Below are positions 7,870 to 16,264 of a DNA stretch of 64,000 nt, one piece after another. The stretch is from Duganella sp. OV510. Its GTDB lineage: Bacteria > Pseudomonadota > Gammaproteobacteria > Burkholderiales > Burkholderiaceae_D. The stretch is from NCBI RefSeq assembly GCF_900100205.1, contig NZ_FNEQ01000009.1, positions 186,001-250,000 on the forward strand. The letters run 5' to 3'. Below the pieces are notes generated by a model, which was not told where the DNA came from, ran no database searches, and worked only from the letters and a program-made list of their open reading frames with translations. The position numbers were made by a program, and so were the translations under genes. Numbering within the stretch: position 1 is the first letter of the stretch; every line of letters starts with the position of its first letter.

Positions 7870-8849
7870 TGTTTCACCTTTGGATCGAGGGCGTCGCGCA
7901 GCGCGTCGGTGAACAAGGAGAAGGCGGTCACCAGCAAAGCCATGGCGGTGGCGGCTGCGGCCAGTTGCCACCAGCGGCCCAGTAACAATTCGCCTTGTGC
8001 TTCGTTCAGCATGCTGCCCCAGGACACCACGCCAACCGGCACACCAAAGCCAAGGAAGGTCAGGATGACTTCGGCCTTGATGAAGCCCACCGCCAGGATG
8101 GACAACTGCACCAGCGCGACGTGGCTGACGTTGGGCAGGATGTGGTGAAACATGCGGCGCCAGTGCGAGGCGCCGATGGCGTCGGCCGCCAGCACGTATT
8201 CGCGCGCCTTGTGCTTGATGTATTCAGCGCGGATCAGGCGGAACGGCGCGGTCCAGCCGGTCAGGCCGAGGATCAGCACGATGGTCAGCACGCCCTTCTG
8301 CTGTAATACCGCCGCCACCGCGAGTATCATCAGCACCGACGGAATGGCGGTGAAGATGCTGTAGAACCAGTTGAAGAAGTCGTCCACCACGCCGCCGCAG
8401 TAGCCGGACAGCGCGCCGAACACAGTGCCGATGGCCACCGCCAGCAAGGCCGCCACCAGGCCGACCACGATCGAGGTTTCGCCACCCTTGATGGTCTTCT
8501 TGAGGACATCGTGGCCCCACTTGTCGCCACCCAGCGGCAGCGTCGCCCGCCGCGCGACACCCGTAGTCGCCGTCGCGCTGGCCAGTTGCGCGCGCAGTGC
8601 GCGGATGTCGTCGGCCAGCGGATCGAACGGATTATCGGGCAAGGCTTGCGCCGGCGCGGCCGAGCTCACGCTGCTGGCTGCCATAGCGCCCGCAAACAGC
8701 GGCGGCGCATAACTGACGCCAACCTCGTCCTCCCAATCCGCCGCGACCAGGCCGGCTGCCGACAGCGCGGCCAGCAGCAGGAACGCCGCCAGCAGCGCCA
8801 GCGCCACCATCGCCACCCGGTCCGCGCACAAGCGCCGCCACGCCCTCAT
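7866..8849 (-). CDS. ABC transporter permease, OppC/YejE-like
   Basis: The second inner-membrane permease of the peptide-type transporter. The N-terminus has one membrane helix (about residues 13-35), followed by a roughly 75-residue Ala-rich periplasmic segment, then LGGDKWGHDVLKKTIKGGETS, the family's start of the transport domain, and five more helices. The coupling loop EYVLAADAIGASHWRRMFHHILPN carries the EAA motif that contacts the ATPase. The family is known for importing di- and oligopeptides or opines. The gene overlaps both neighbours by four bases, so the three genes form one operon. No periplasmic binding protein gene is present nearby. Confidence 0.92.
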   Translation of the reverse strand: MRAWRRLCADRVAMVALALLAAFLLLAALSAAGLVAADWEDEVGVSYAPPLFAGAMAASSVSSAAPAQALPDNPFDPLADDIRALRAQLASATATTGVARRATLPLGGDKWGHDVLKKTIKGGETSIVVGLVAALLAVAIGTVFGALSGYCGGVVDDFFNWFYSIFTAIPSVLMILAVAAVLQQKGVLTIVLILGLTGWTAPFRLIRAEYIKHKAREYVLAADAIGASHWRRMFHHILPNVSHVALVQLSILAVGFIKAEVILTFLGFGVPVGVVSWGSMLNEAQGELLLGRWWQLAAAATAMALLVTAFSLFTDALRDALDPKVKQ

Positions 8850-9766
8850 GCCAGCTTCACGCGCGGATCGATCGCCTGGTACAGCAGATCCGTCAACAGA
8901 TTGAACACCATGGTGGCCGCCGCCACATACACCGTCACCGCCTTAATCACCGGAAAATCGCTGCGCTCGACCGCCAGGATCACCTCGCGCCCGATGCCGG
9001 GAATGCCAAAGAAACGCTCCAGCAGAAACGCGCCGATCAGCAATGCCGGCAGATTCGACATCACTTGCGTGACGATCGGGATCGCCGCATTGCGCAGCAC
9101 ATGCACCCACATCACGCGCCGCTCGCTGAGACCTTTCGCGCGCGCCGTGCGCACATAATCCTGCCCCACCTCATCCAGCACAAAGCTGCGATACAGGCGC
9201 AAGGTCGGCGCCAGCGACACCGCCAGCCCGATCAGCACCGGCAGCACCACATACTGCGGCCCACCCCATCCCTGCACCGGGAACCAGCCCAGCCGGTACG
9301 CCAGCCCATACTGGAACACGATGAGGTACACCAGGATGCTGACCGACATCGCCACCGTGCAGGCCAGCATCACCAGCCGGTCGGTCAGCGTGCCGCGCAC
9401 CGACGCCAGCGCCAGGGCAAGCGCGATGCCAAGCAGGGTCTCCAGCAGCGTCAGCGGCAACAGCACCGCCAGCGAAGGGCCAAGCCGCGTCGCCATCACC
9501 TGCGACACCGGCTCGCCGGTCGCCCAGCTCAGACCGAAATCGAAGGTCACGATCTGTTTGATGAAAATCCACAGCTGCACGTAGTACGGCTGGTCGACGC
9601 CCAGCTGGCGGCGGATATTGGCAATGCTGCCTGCATCGGCCATCTTGCCGGCCAACAGATAAGCCGGATCGCCGCCGACCCAGTTAAACAATACAAACAC
9701 CAACAACACCACGCCCAGCATGGTCGGCAACATCTGCCACAGGCGACGAACGGTGTAAGCCAGCAT
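8846..9766 (-). CDS. ABC transporter permease, OppB/DppB-like
   Basis: First gene of the transporter operon and the partner permease. It begins MLAYTVRRLWQMLPTMLGVV, the usual N-terminal anchor of DppB-type proteins, has a periplasmic domain with the IRRQLGVDQPYYVQ segment, and carries the EAA coupling loop DYVRTARAKGLSERRVMWVHVLRNA near residue 210. The start is set at ATG 9766 because an AAGGA ribosome site precedes it and the longer frame upstream adds unrelated residues. Length 306 is typical for the family. Its 443-base upstream gap is shared with a divergent TonB-dependent receptor gene, so the two units may be co-regulated. Confidence 0.93.
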   Translation of the reverse strand: MLAYTVRRLWQMLPTMLGVVLLVFVLFNWVGGDPAYLLAGKMADAGSIANIRRQLGVDQPYYVQLWIFIKQIVTFDFGLSWATGEPVSQVMATRLGPSLAVLLPLTLLETLLGIALALALASVRGTLTDRLVMLACTVAMSVSILVYLIVFQYGLAYRLGWFPVQGWGGPQYVVLPVLIGLAVSLAPTLRLYRSFVLDEVGQDYVRTARAKGLSERRVMWVHVLRNAAIPIVTQVMSNLPALLIGAFLLERFFGIPGIGREVILAVERSDFPVIKAVTVYVAAATMVFNLLTDLLYQAIDPRVKLA

Positions 9767-10209
9767 CTCTGTCCTTGATGAAAAACGGTTGTTAGCATAA
9801 ACCCATTCAAAATTTACGCAAAGCCGCATCGATATAAGCGGTTCATATAAGTTTTAACGCTGATCAAATAAGGAATTAGCCCGATCCACCGCGAAGCGTG
9901 GCGCCAATGTAACGCACTGTAAAAATATGAACGTTGATTCATAAAAATTATCAATCACAAAATTGGTGCGACGCGCCATATATTTGCTTGCAATGTGCTA
10001 GTCCGGCAGTTTTTCCACTTCCAGAAATCCGTCGCGCACCAAATTAGAGCGCTCGGCCGCGCAACATTGTTCCACCGAAAGTCCCGCCCATGGAAATCCC
10101 CGTAAGGGTTTCCTCATTGTGGCGATCTGGCCACGGGTGATCTGATGAACAAAAAATTAATACAAACACACCCTGTTGTTCATCGTTTCACTTTTGGGAG
10201 CTAAGCATA
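9767..10209. promoter_or_regulatory. Divergent control region between the ABC operon and a TBDR
   Basis: This 443-base gap has no convincing gene. It contains the 18-base dyad TATGAA-N6-TTCATA (9926-9943) in an AT-rich stretch; the word CATTGTTC (10065-10072), also present upstream of two other TBDR genes; and two consecutive hairpins in the TBDR leader, GGAAA.CCC/GGGTTTCC (10092-10113) and GTGGC/GCCAC (10119-10134). A GGGAG ribosome site (10196-10200) precedes the TBDR start. The hairpins suggest a structured mRNA leader; the ligand or factor is unknown. Confidence 0.45.
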
Positions 10210-13038
10210 ATGATGGTTGAAAACGTTTTGTCGCGATCAGTACGCCTGGTCTGCGCCAGTGGCCTGGCGCTGGGCATGCACAGCGCAGCGGCGCAAAGCA
10301 CCGACGCGCCGGTGCAGCGCGTGGAAATTACCGGTTCAAGTATCAAGCGCATCAACGCCGAAGGCGCATTGCCGGTACAAACGCTGTCGAAGGCACAGAT
10401 CGAGCAGTCCGGCGCCACCAACGTGGCCGACCTGATCGCCACGCTGCCGTCGATGCAGGGTTTCACCACTTCGTCGATGTCGGTCAACGGCGGCGGCGGC
10501 GGCCTGCAGACCGCCTCGATCCACGCGATCGGCGAAGGCTACACGCTGGTGCTGTTGAACGGCCGCCGCCTGGCGCCATCGACCTCCGGCTCCACCGTCA
10601 ACCTGGCCAGCATCCCGCTGGCGGCGGTCGAGCGGGTCGAGATCCTGACCGACGGCGCCAACACGCTGTACGGTTCGGACGCGATTGCCGGCGTGGTCAA
10701 CTTCATCCTCAAGAAAAACCAGCAGGACGCCATTATCGAAGCATCCTACAGCCAGCCGCGCAGCGTCGGCGGCGCCACCTCCACTGCTTCGCTGTCGAAG
10801 GGCTGGGGCGACCTGGAGAAGGACGGCTTCAACGTGCTGGTGTCGTACGCCCACGATGAGAGCAAGGCGTCCTGGGCCAGGGACCGCGACTTCTCGCAAA
10901 GCGGCGTGATTCCGTTCTATGAGAACGGCAAGGCTTACCAGCTGTACCAGACCAGCGGCAACTCGATTCCCGGCATCGCCGCCGTGCGTCTGAAGAACGG
11001 CTCGGCGGTCAGCTTCAGCCCCAACCTGCTGAGCACCGGTTCCTGCAACGGCGACAACCTGTTCAGGGTCGGCAACACCTGCCGCTATGACTACGCCGCC
11101 ACCGTGCAGAACACGCCGCAGCTGAAACGCGACAGCGGCTTCGGCTCGTTCAACTGGAAGATCAACGACAACACCACCTTCTTTGCCGAGGGCCTGGTGT
11201 CGAAGTTCTCCAACACCGCGCAGTACGCCGCGCCGGCGCAGCCGCTCGGCCTGCCGCTGGGCAGCCCGCTGTACGCCAAATGGATACTGCCCAACCTGGC
11301 CAAGGTCGGCATCACCGATCCGAGCCAGGTGGCCAGCGTGACCATGAACCTGCGCCTGATCGACGCCGGGGGCCGTGCCGACGAGTACGCCACGCTGGCG
11401 CGCCACTTCGCCTTCGGCGTCGAAGGCGCGTTCAAGAACATCGATTACCGCGCTGCGTACACGCACTCGGAAAACCGCCAGACCGATACCGCCGCCGGCG
11501 GCTACATGAGCCTGAACACCTTCGACGCGCTGGTTGCGGCCGGCAAGTTCGATCCCTTCCTGCCGCCAAGCGCTGCCTCCAAGGCAGCGCTGGCGCCGGC
11601 CGTGCTGAATAACGAGTTCAGCGTCACCAAGTCGAAGATCGACATGGTTCAGGCCAGCGCTTCATCCGAAATCTTCAAGCTGCCGGCCGGCCCGGCCATG
11701 CTGGCCCTTGGCGGCGACTTCACCAAACAGTCGTACTCGGAAGCGCCGGACGCCTTCTCGCAAGGCCTGAACAAGCAGCAGCCGAACTTCACCGACGCCA
11801 TCGTCGGCGGTGGCGCCGGCGCGCTGCCGATCGACGCCAGCCGCAAGAACTGGGGCGCTTACGGCGAGCTGCTGCTGCCGGCACTGAAGAACCTCGACAT
11901 CACCGTGTCCGGCCGCTACGACGACTTCACCGCTGTCACCAACGACAAGAACTTCGACAGCGACGGCAACCTGATCGCGCCGGGCAAGCAAGGCGAGTCG
12001 GCCAACAAGGCCACCTACAAGCTGGCGCTGCGCTGGAATCCGATCGAACAGGTGCTGGTGCGCGGCTCCTACGGCACCGGCTTCAAGGCGCCGAGCATGA
12101 GCAACATCGTCAAGCCGCTGGTCAACGGCGGCTCGTCGCAATTCCACGCCTGCCCGATCACCAACGCCAGCGATCCACGCTACAAGCTGTGCTTCCCTGG
12201 CTCGTCGGAATACGGCCTGCTGTCGGGCGGCAATGCCGCCACCGGCGCCGGCGCGCTGAAGCCGGAGGAATCGAAACAGGCCACGCTGGGCATCCGCATC
12301 GAGCCGACCAGCAGCATCTCGCTGGGCTTCGACTGGTGGGATGTGAAGCTGGAAAACCAGATCCAGACGCTGTCGGAAGACCTGGTGTTCGGCAATCCTG
12401 GCGTGTACGACAGCCTGCTGCGCGTGTATTACGACCCGATCCAGAAACAGAACGTGCTGGTGGCCGCGCTGACACCATTCAACCTGGCCAACGCGCACTA
12501 CCGCGGCATCGACTGGGACCACACCTTCCGCACCAGCACACCACTGGGCAAGGCCTCGCTGCAGTGGACCGGCACCTATATGCTGAAGGCGGAACAGGAG
12601 GCGCCAGGCACCGGCCTGGAGAAAAACATCGGCCGCTTCAACTCGTATGCCGATGTGACCTTCCGCATCATCTCCAAGCTGACCGCGTCGCTGAAGACCG
12701 AGCGCTTCACCAACTCGCTGACCGCCAACTACCATTCCGGTTACACCGACCAGGAATACAACAGCAGCAACAGCGTGGTGCGTGAAGTGATCAACGGCGT
12801 CGCTGGCAACTATGTGCCGATGACTCGCCGCGTGGCGTCGTACACCACCTTTGACTGGCAGACCAAGGCCCAGCTCAGCAAGCAGTTCGCGCTGACCGCC
12901 GGTATCAAAAACCTGGCTGACATCGACCCGCCGTTCACCATCCGCAACGCCGGTGGCGGCAACCAGTCGGGCTACGATGGCCGCTACACCGACCCGCTCG
13001 GCCGTACCTTCTACCTGAACGCGTCGTACAAGTTCTAA
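10210..13038 (+). CDS. TonB-dependent outer-membrane receptor (paralogue 1)
   Basis: A 942-residue outer-membrane barrel that takes up a large or scarce solute using TonB energy. The signal peptide (MMVENVLSRSVR... ending at AAAQ, about residue 29) is followed by the probable TonB box region QRVEITGSSIKR, a plug domain (about 40-160, with YTLVLLNGRRLAPS and VERVEILTDGANTLYGSDAIAGVVNFI) and a 22-strand barrel ending in the aromatic signal NASYKF. There is no STN signalling domain and no adjacent sigma/anti-sigma pair, so transcriptional signalling is unlikely. It is closest to the receptor at 16262-19150 (both have LPSMQGF and SVNGGG in the plug). Substrate unknown. Confidence 0.93.
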   Translation: MMVENVLSRSVRLVCASGLALGMHSAAAQSTDAPVQRVEITGSSIKRINAEGALPVQTLSKAQIEQSGATNVADLIATLPSMQGFTTSSMSVNGGGGGLQTASIHAIGEGYTLVLLNGRRLAPSTSGSTVNLASIPLAAVERVEILTDGANTLYGSDAIAGVVNFILKKNQQDAIIEASYSQPRSVGGATSTASLSKGWGDLEKDGFNVLVSYAHDESKASWARDRDFSQSGVIPFYENGKAYQLYQTSGNSIPGIAAVRLKNGSAVSFSPNLLSTGSCNGDNLFRVGNTCRYDYAATVQNTPQLKRDSGFGSFNWKINDNTTFFAEGLVSKFSNTAQYAAPAQPLGLPLGSPLYAKWILPNLAKVGITDPSQVASVTMNLRLIDAGGRADEYATLARHFAFGVEGAFKNIDYRAAYTHSENRQTDTAAGGYMSLNTFDALVAAGKFDPFLPPSAASKAALAPAVLNNEFSVTKSKIDMVQASASSEIFKLPAGPAMLALGGDFTKQSYSEAPDAFSQGLNKQQPNFTDAIVGGGAGALPIDASRKNWGAYGELLLPALKNLDITVSGRYDDFTAVTNDKNFDSDGNLIAPGKQGESANKATYKLALRWNPIEQVLVRGSYGTGFKAPSMSNIVKPLVNGGSSQFHACPITNASDPRYKLCFPGSSEYGLLSGGNAATGAGALKPEESKQATLGIRIEPTSSISLGFDWWDVKLENQIQTLSEDLVFGNPGVYDSLLRVYYDPIQKQNVLVAALTPFNLANAHYRGIDWDHTFRTSTPLGKASLQWTGTYMLKAEQEAPGTGLEKNIGRFNSYADVTFRIISKLTASLKTERFTNSLTANYHSGYTDQEYNSSNSVVREVINGVAGNYVPMTRRVASYTTFDWQTKAQLSKQFALTAGIKNLADIDPPFTIRNAGGGNQSGYDGRYTDPLGRTFYLNASYKF

Positions 13039-13044
13039 GCAACC

Positions 13045-13064
13045 GGGGCTCCTGCGGGAGCCCC
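13045..13064 (+). terminator. Probable terminator hairpin after TBDR paralogue 1
   Basis: GGGGCTCC/GGAGCCCC (13045-13052 and 13057-13064) forms a strong stem seven bases after the stop. The following bases are not T-rich, so termination may be partial. A second nested dyad, CCGCAT.../...ATGCGG (13066-13100), follows directly. Confidence 0.58.
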
Positions 13065-13212
13065 TCCGCATTATGCGCGCGACGCATATCTCTTATGCGG
13101 CACACCATTCACATTTCATATGGCACATATCGAAACATAGAATTATATTTATATCTGAGTTTCCTGTAATCTGCACACATCGACCTTCACCGCAGTTCAC
13201 AGGAGAACTTCC

Positions 13213-13344
13213 ATGACCACCATCGCCGCCACCCTGACCGCCAAACCAGTCCAGCCAGCCACCCGCCGTTCGTGGAAGCAGATTATCCGCCGCGCCTTTG
13301 AAACGCTGGGCAAACACTACTCGCACGGCCCTTACATGCTGTAA
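13213..13344 (+). CDS. Small basic protein, 43 residues, not recognised
   Basis: A 43-codon frame with an AGGAG ribosome site eight bases before its ATG and its own terminator 20 bases after the stop, so it looks like a stand-alone gene too short for usual gene finders. The first 17 residues are Thr/Ala/Pro-rich (MTTIAATLTAKPVQPA); the rest is a basic amphipathic segment, RRSWKQIIRRAFETLGKHY, ending SHGPYML. There is no signal peptide or clear membrane segment. It sits between two TBDR genes with about 150 bases free on each side. I do not recognise the family; a peripheral membrane or nucleic-acid-binding peptide would fit the charge, but this is a guess. Confidence 0.6.
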   Translation: MTTIAATLTAKPVQPATRRSWKQIIRRAFETLGKHYSHGPYML

Positions 13345-13364
13345 GCGCGCTGTTGCAGCACAAC

Positions 13365-13391
13365 AAAAAAGGGCCGTGGGTCCTTTTTTTT
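13365..13391. terminator. Terminator after the 43-residue gene
   Basis: AAAAAAGG-G-CC (13365-13375) pairs with GG-T-CCTTTTTTT (13379-13391) around a GTG loop, giving a stem followed by a T run. The A/T arms make it able to work in both directions. The remaining bases up to 13556 hold only the leader of the next TBDR. Confidence 0.75.
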
Positions 13392-13556
13392 CGCCGTTGT
13401 TTTTTATGAACAGACAACCTTTCTGAATTGACAGCCCTACGCTCTGTAATGAATTATCAAGCCTCTTGAACACCTTCACCGAGGTTCAGGAGCCATGTCA
13501 ACTTTACCAAAAGTTGGTTAATAAAAATATTCAGTTCGTATTGGGAGTAGAGAGCA

Positions 13557-16223
13557 ATGATGAAAGAAACTGTTTTGTCCCGTTCCGTGCGCCATATCTG
13601 CGCCGGCGGCCTGCTGGGCCTGGGACTGATCGCGCCGCTGGCGCAGGCGCAAACCGACGCGCCGATGCAGCGCGTTGAAGTGACCGGCTCGTCGATCAAG
13701 CGCCTGGTGTCGGAAACCGCCAATCCGCTGACCGTGATCAAGGCTGACGACTTCGTCAAGCAAGGCCTGACCACCGCCCAGGAAGTACTCGACCGCATTC
13801 CATCCAACAGCTCCAGCTTCAGCTCCGGCAACGTGGTGGGCGGCAATAGCTCCGGCCTGCCGACCGGCGGCCAGGCCAGCGCCGACCTGCGCGGCCTCGG
13901 TGGCGACAAGACCCTGGTGCTGCTGAACGGCCGCCGCATCGCCAACCACCCATACGACGGCGCCAGCGTCGACCTGAACATCATTCCGATAACCGCACTG
14001 GAACGCGTCGAAGTGCTGCGCGACGGCGCTTCGGCCATCTACGGCACCGACGCCATCGGCGGCGTGATCAACTTCATCACCAAGCGCTCGGTGCAGACCA
14101 CCACCATCACCGCTGAAGCCATCCTGCCACGCAAGGACGGCGGCGATGAGAAACGCGTCAACCTGTCGAGCGGCTTCGGCAATCTGGACACCGACGGCTT
14201 CAACGTGTTCGGCGTGTTCGACTACCACAAGATCGACATCCTGACCTCGCAGCAGCGCGACTTCTCCAAGACCGGCGTGATCCCGGACCGCGGCCTGAAC
14301 CTGACCTCCGGCACCACCTTCCCCGGCAACTACTTCGACCCGACCTCGGGCGCCACCGGCAACCCGGGCTTCGCCACCGGCTGCGATGCGCCGCTGTCGG
14401 TACCGCGCGCCAGCAACGGCACCTGCCGCCAGGATTACACGCGCCAAATCGACAACCTGCCGCAGCAAAAGCAGACTTCGTTCTTCGGCAAGGCCACCTT
14501 CAAGATCAACAACGACCACCAGGCGTCGATCGAGTACCTGCACTCGCAAAACGATGTGGTGTCGCACACCGCACCGCCGCCGCAGACTGGTCTGATCCTG
14601 CCGAAAACCAGCAAATACTATCCAGGCAATTCGGGCGGCGTGCCAGCCATGCCTGGCCTGTCCGGCGATCCGCTGAACGTCAGCTGGCGTCCGACCGAAG
14701 CCGGCCCGCGCGAGATCAATTCCAAGGGCGCGGCTGACCGCTTGGCGATCGCCGCCGAAGGCCTGTTCCGCGAATGGGACTACAAGGCCGGCTTCACGCT
14801 GTCGGAAAGCCGCTCGGCGGAATACTTCACCGGTGGCTACGTCAACGACGCCCAGTTCGCCGCCGGCGTCACCAACGGCATCCTGAACCCGTTCGGCAAG
14901 CAGGACGCGGCCGGCAAGGCCTACCTGGACAGCACCGCGCTGCGCGGCCAGGTACAGAAAGGCAAGACCCGCAACACCGGCATCGACGCCAAAGCCAGCC
15001 GCGAGCTGATGGACCTGGCCGGCGGCAAGCTGGCGGTCGCCATCGGCGGCGAACTGCGCCGTGAAGAAGCCGACTTCTACGTCAACCGCGACATCGCCGG
15101 CCAGGCTGCTTCGTCCGGCCTGTCGGGTTCGCAGTCGACCGACGGCGCGCGCACCATCAAGGCGGTGTTCGGCGAGGTCAACCTGCCACTGCTGCAAGAC
15201 CTGGAAGTCAATCTGGCGGCCCGCTACGATGATTACAGCGACGTCGGCAGCACCACCAATCCGAAGGCATCGTTCCGCTACCAGCCAGCCAAGCAAGTGC
15301 TGTTCCGCGGTTCGGCCTCGACCGGCTTCCGCGCACCGACGCTGTTCGAGAAAAACGCGCCACAGTCGAAGAACGATACCAACAACTCGTACAACGACCC
15401 GATCCTGTGCCCTGGCGGCGTGCTGTCGTCGAATCCGATCGCCAACCCGCTGCGCGACTGCGACCTGCAACAGTTCAAGCTGCAAGGCGGCAACCAGAAC
15501 CTGAGCCCGGAAAAATCCAGGACCTTCTCGGTCGGCGCGGTGCTGGAGCCGATTTCGCAAGTCACGCTGGCAATCGACTACTGGAACATCAAGCTGAAGG
15601 ACAAGATCAACGCGCTGCCGGAAGAAGCCATCTTTGGCGACTACGAGAAGTACAAGGCGCGCTTCCTGCGCAATCCTGACGGCTCGCCGTACGCCATCCT
15701 CGACCTGAAAGAAAACCTGGGCAAGGTCAACACCGATGGCGTCGATGTCTCGCTGACGCTGCGCTCGGGCGCCACCCAGGCCGGCAACTTCACGCTGACG
15801 CTGGACGGCACCTATGTCCACAAGTATGAATACCAGGATGAACGCGATGGCCCGTACAACCAGAACGTTGGCCGCTACGCCGCCAACAATCCGGTGTTCC
15901 GCTGGAAGCACAACCTGGCGCTGAACTGGCGTCTGGGCGACTGGAACGCCACGCTGGCGCAGTCGTTCAAGACCGGCTACACCGACCAGAACCTGGACAT
16001 CGAAGACAAGTACCTGAACAAGGTGCCGTCGTACCAGCTGTGGAACTTCTCGACCAGCTACACCGGCATCAAGGGTGTGACGCTGACCGCTGGCGTGAAA
16101 AACCTGCTGGACAAAGAACCGCCGTTCTCCAACCAGGGTACGCTGTTCCAGAAAGGCTATGATCCACGCTACACCGATCCGGTCGGCCGCGCGCTGTACC
16201 TGCGCGGCAGCTACAGCTTCTAA
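13557..16223 (+). CDS. TonB-dependent outer-membrane receptor (paralogue 2)
   Basis: An 888-residue receptor. Signal peptide MMKETVLSRSVRHICAGG... cleaved near residue 32 (AQAQ), TonB-box-like QRVEVTGSSIKR, plug with LRGLGGDKTLVLLNGRRIAN and VEVLRDGASAIYGTDAIGGVINFI, then a barrel ending GSYSF with a terminal aromatic residue for outer-membrane assembly. A GGGAG site precedes the double ATG at 13557/13560; either Met could start. It belongs with the receptors at 21004 and 49476: all share the QGLTTA/EGITTV plug segment and the LDKEPPFSNQGTLFQ-like last strands. No accessory transport gene is adjacent, so the substrate cannot be inferred. Confidence 0.93.
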   Translation: MMKETVLSRSVRHICAGGLLGLGLIAPLAQAQTDAPMQRVEVTGSSIKRLVSETANPLTVIKADDFVKQGLTTAQEVLDRIPSNSSSFSSGNVVGGNSSGLPTGGQASADLRGLGGDKTLVLLNGRRIANHPYDGASVDLNIIPITALERVEVLRDGASAIYGTDAIGGVINFITKRSVQTTTITAEAILPRKDGGDEKRVNLSSGFGNLDTDGFNVFGVFDYHKIDILTSQQRDFSKTGVIPDRGLNLTSGTTFPGNYFDPTSGATGNPGFATGCDAPLSVPRASNGTCRQDYTRQIDNLPQQKQTSFFGKATFKINNDHQASIEYLHSQNDVVSHTAPPPQTGLILPKTSKYYPGNSGGVPAMPGLSGDPLNVSWRPTEAGPREINSKGAADRLAIAAEGLFREWDYKAGFTLSESRSAEYFTGGYVNDAQFAAGVTNGILNPFGKQDAAGKAYLDSTALRGQVQKGKTRNTGIDAKASRELMDLAGGKLAVAIGGELRREEADFYVNRDIAGQAASSGLSGSQSTDGARTIKAVFGEVNLPLLQDLEVNLAARYDDYSDVGSTTNPKASFRYQPAKQVLFRGSASTGFRAPTLFEKNAPQSKNDTNNSYNDPILCPGGVLSSNPIANPLRDCDLQQFKLQGGNQNLSPEKSRTFSVGAVLEPISQVTLAIDYWNIKLKDKINALPEEAIFGDYEKYKARFLRNPDGSPYAILDLKENLGKVNTDGVDVSLTLRSGATQAGNFTLTLDGTYVHKYEYQDERDGPYNQNVGRYAANNPVFRWKHNLALNWRLGDWNATLAQSFKTGYTDQNLDIEDKYLNKVPSYQLWNFSTSYTGIKGVTLTAGVKNLLDKEPPFSNQGTLFQKGYDPRYTDPVGRALYLRGSYSF

Positions 16224-16234
16224 GCCTCAAAACG

Positions 16235-16264
16235 AAAATCCCGGCGCTGCCGGGATTTTTTTTA
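16235..16264. terminator. Bidirectional terminator between two convergent TBDR genes
   Basis: AAAATCCCGGC (16235-16245) and GCCGGGATTTT (16249-16259) form an 11-base stem with a GCT loop and T runs on both strands. The minus-strand stop codon of the neighbouring receptor overlaps its right edge. Confidence 0.87.
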
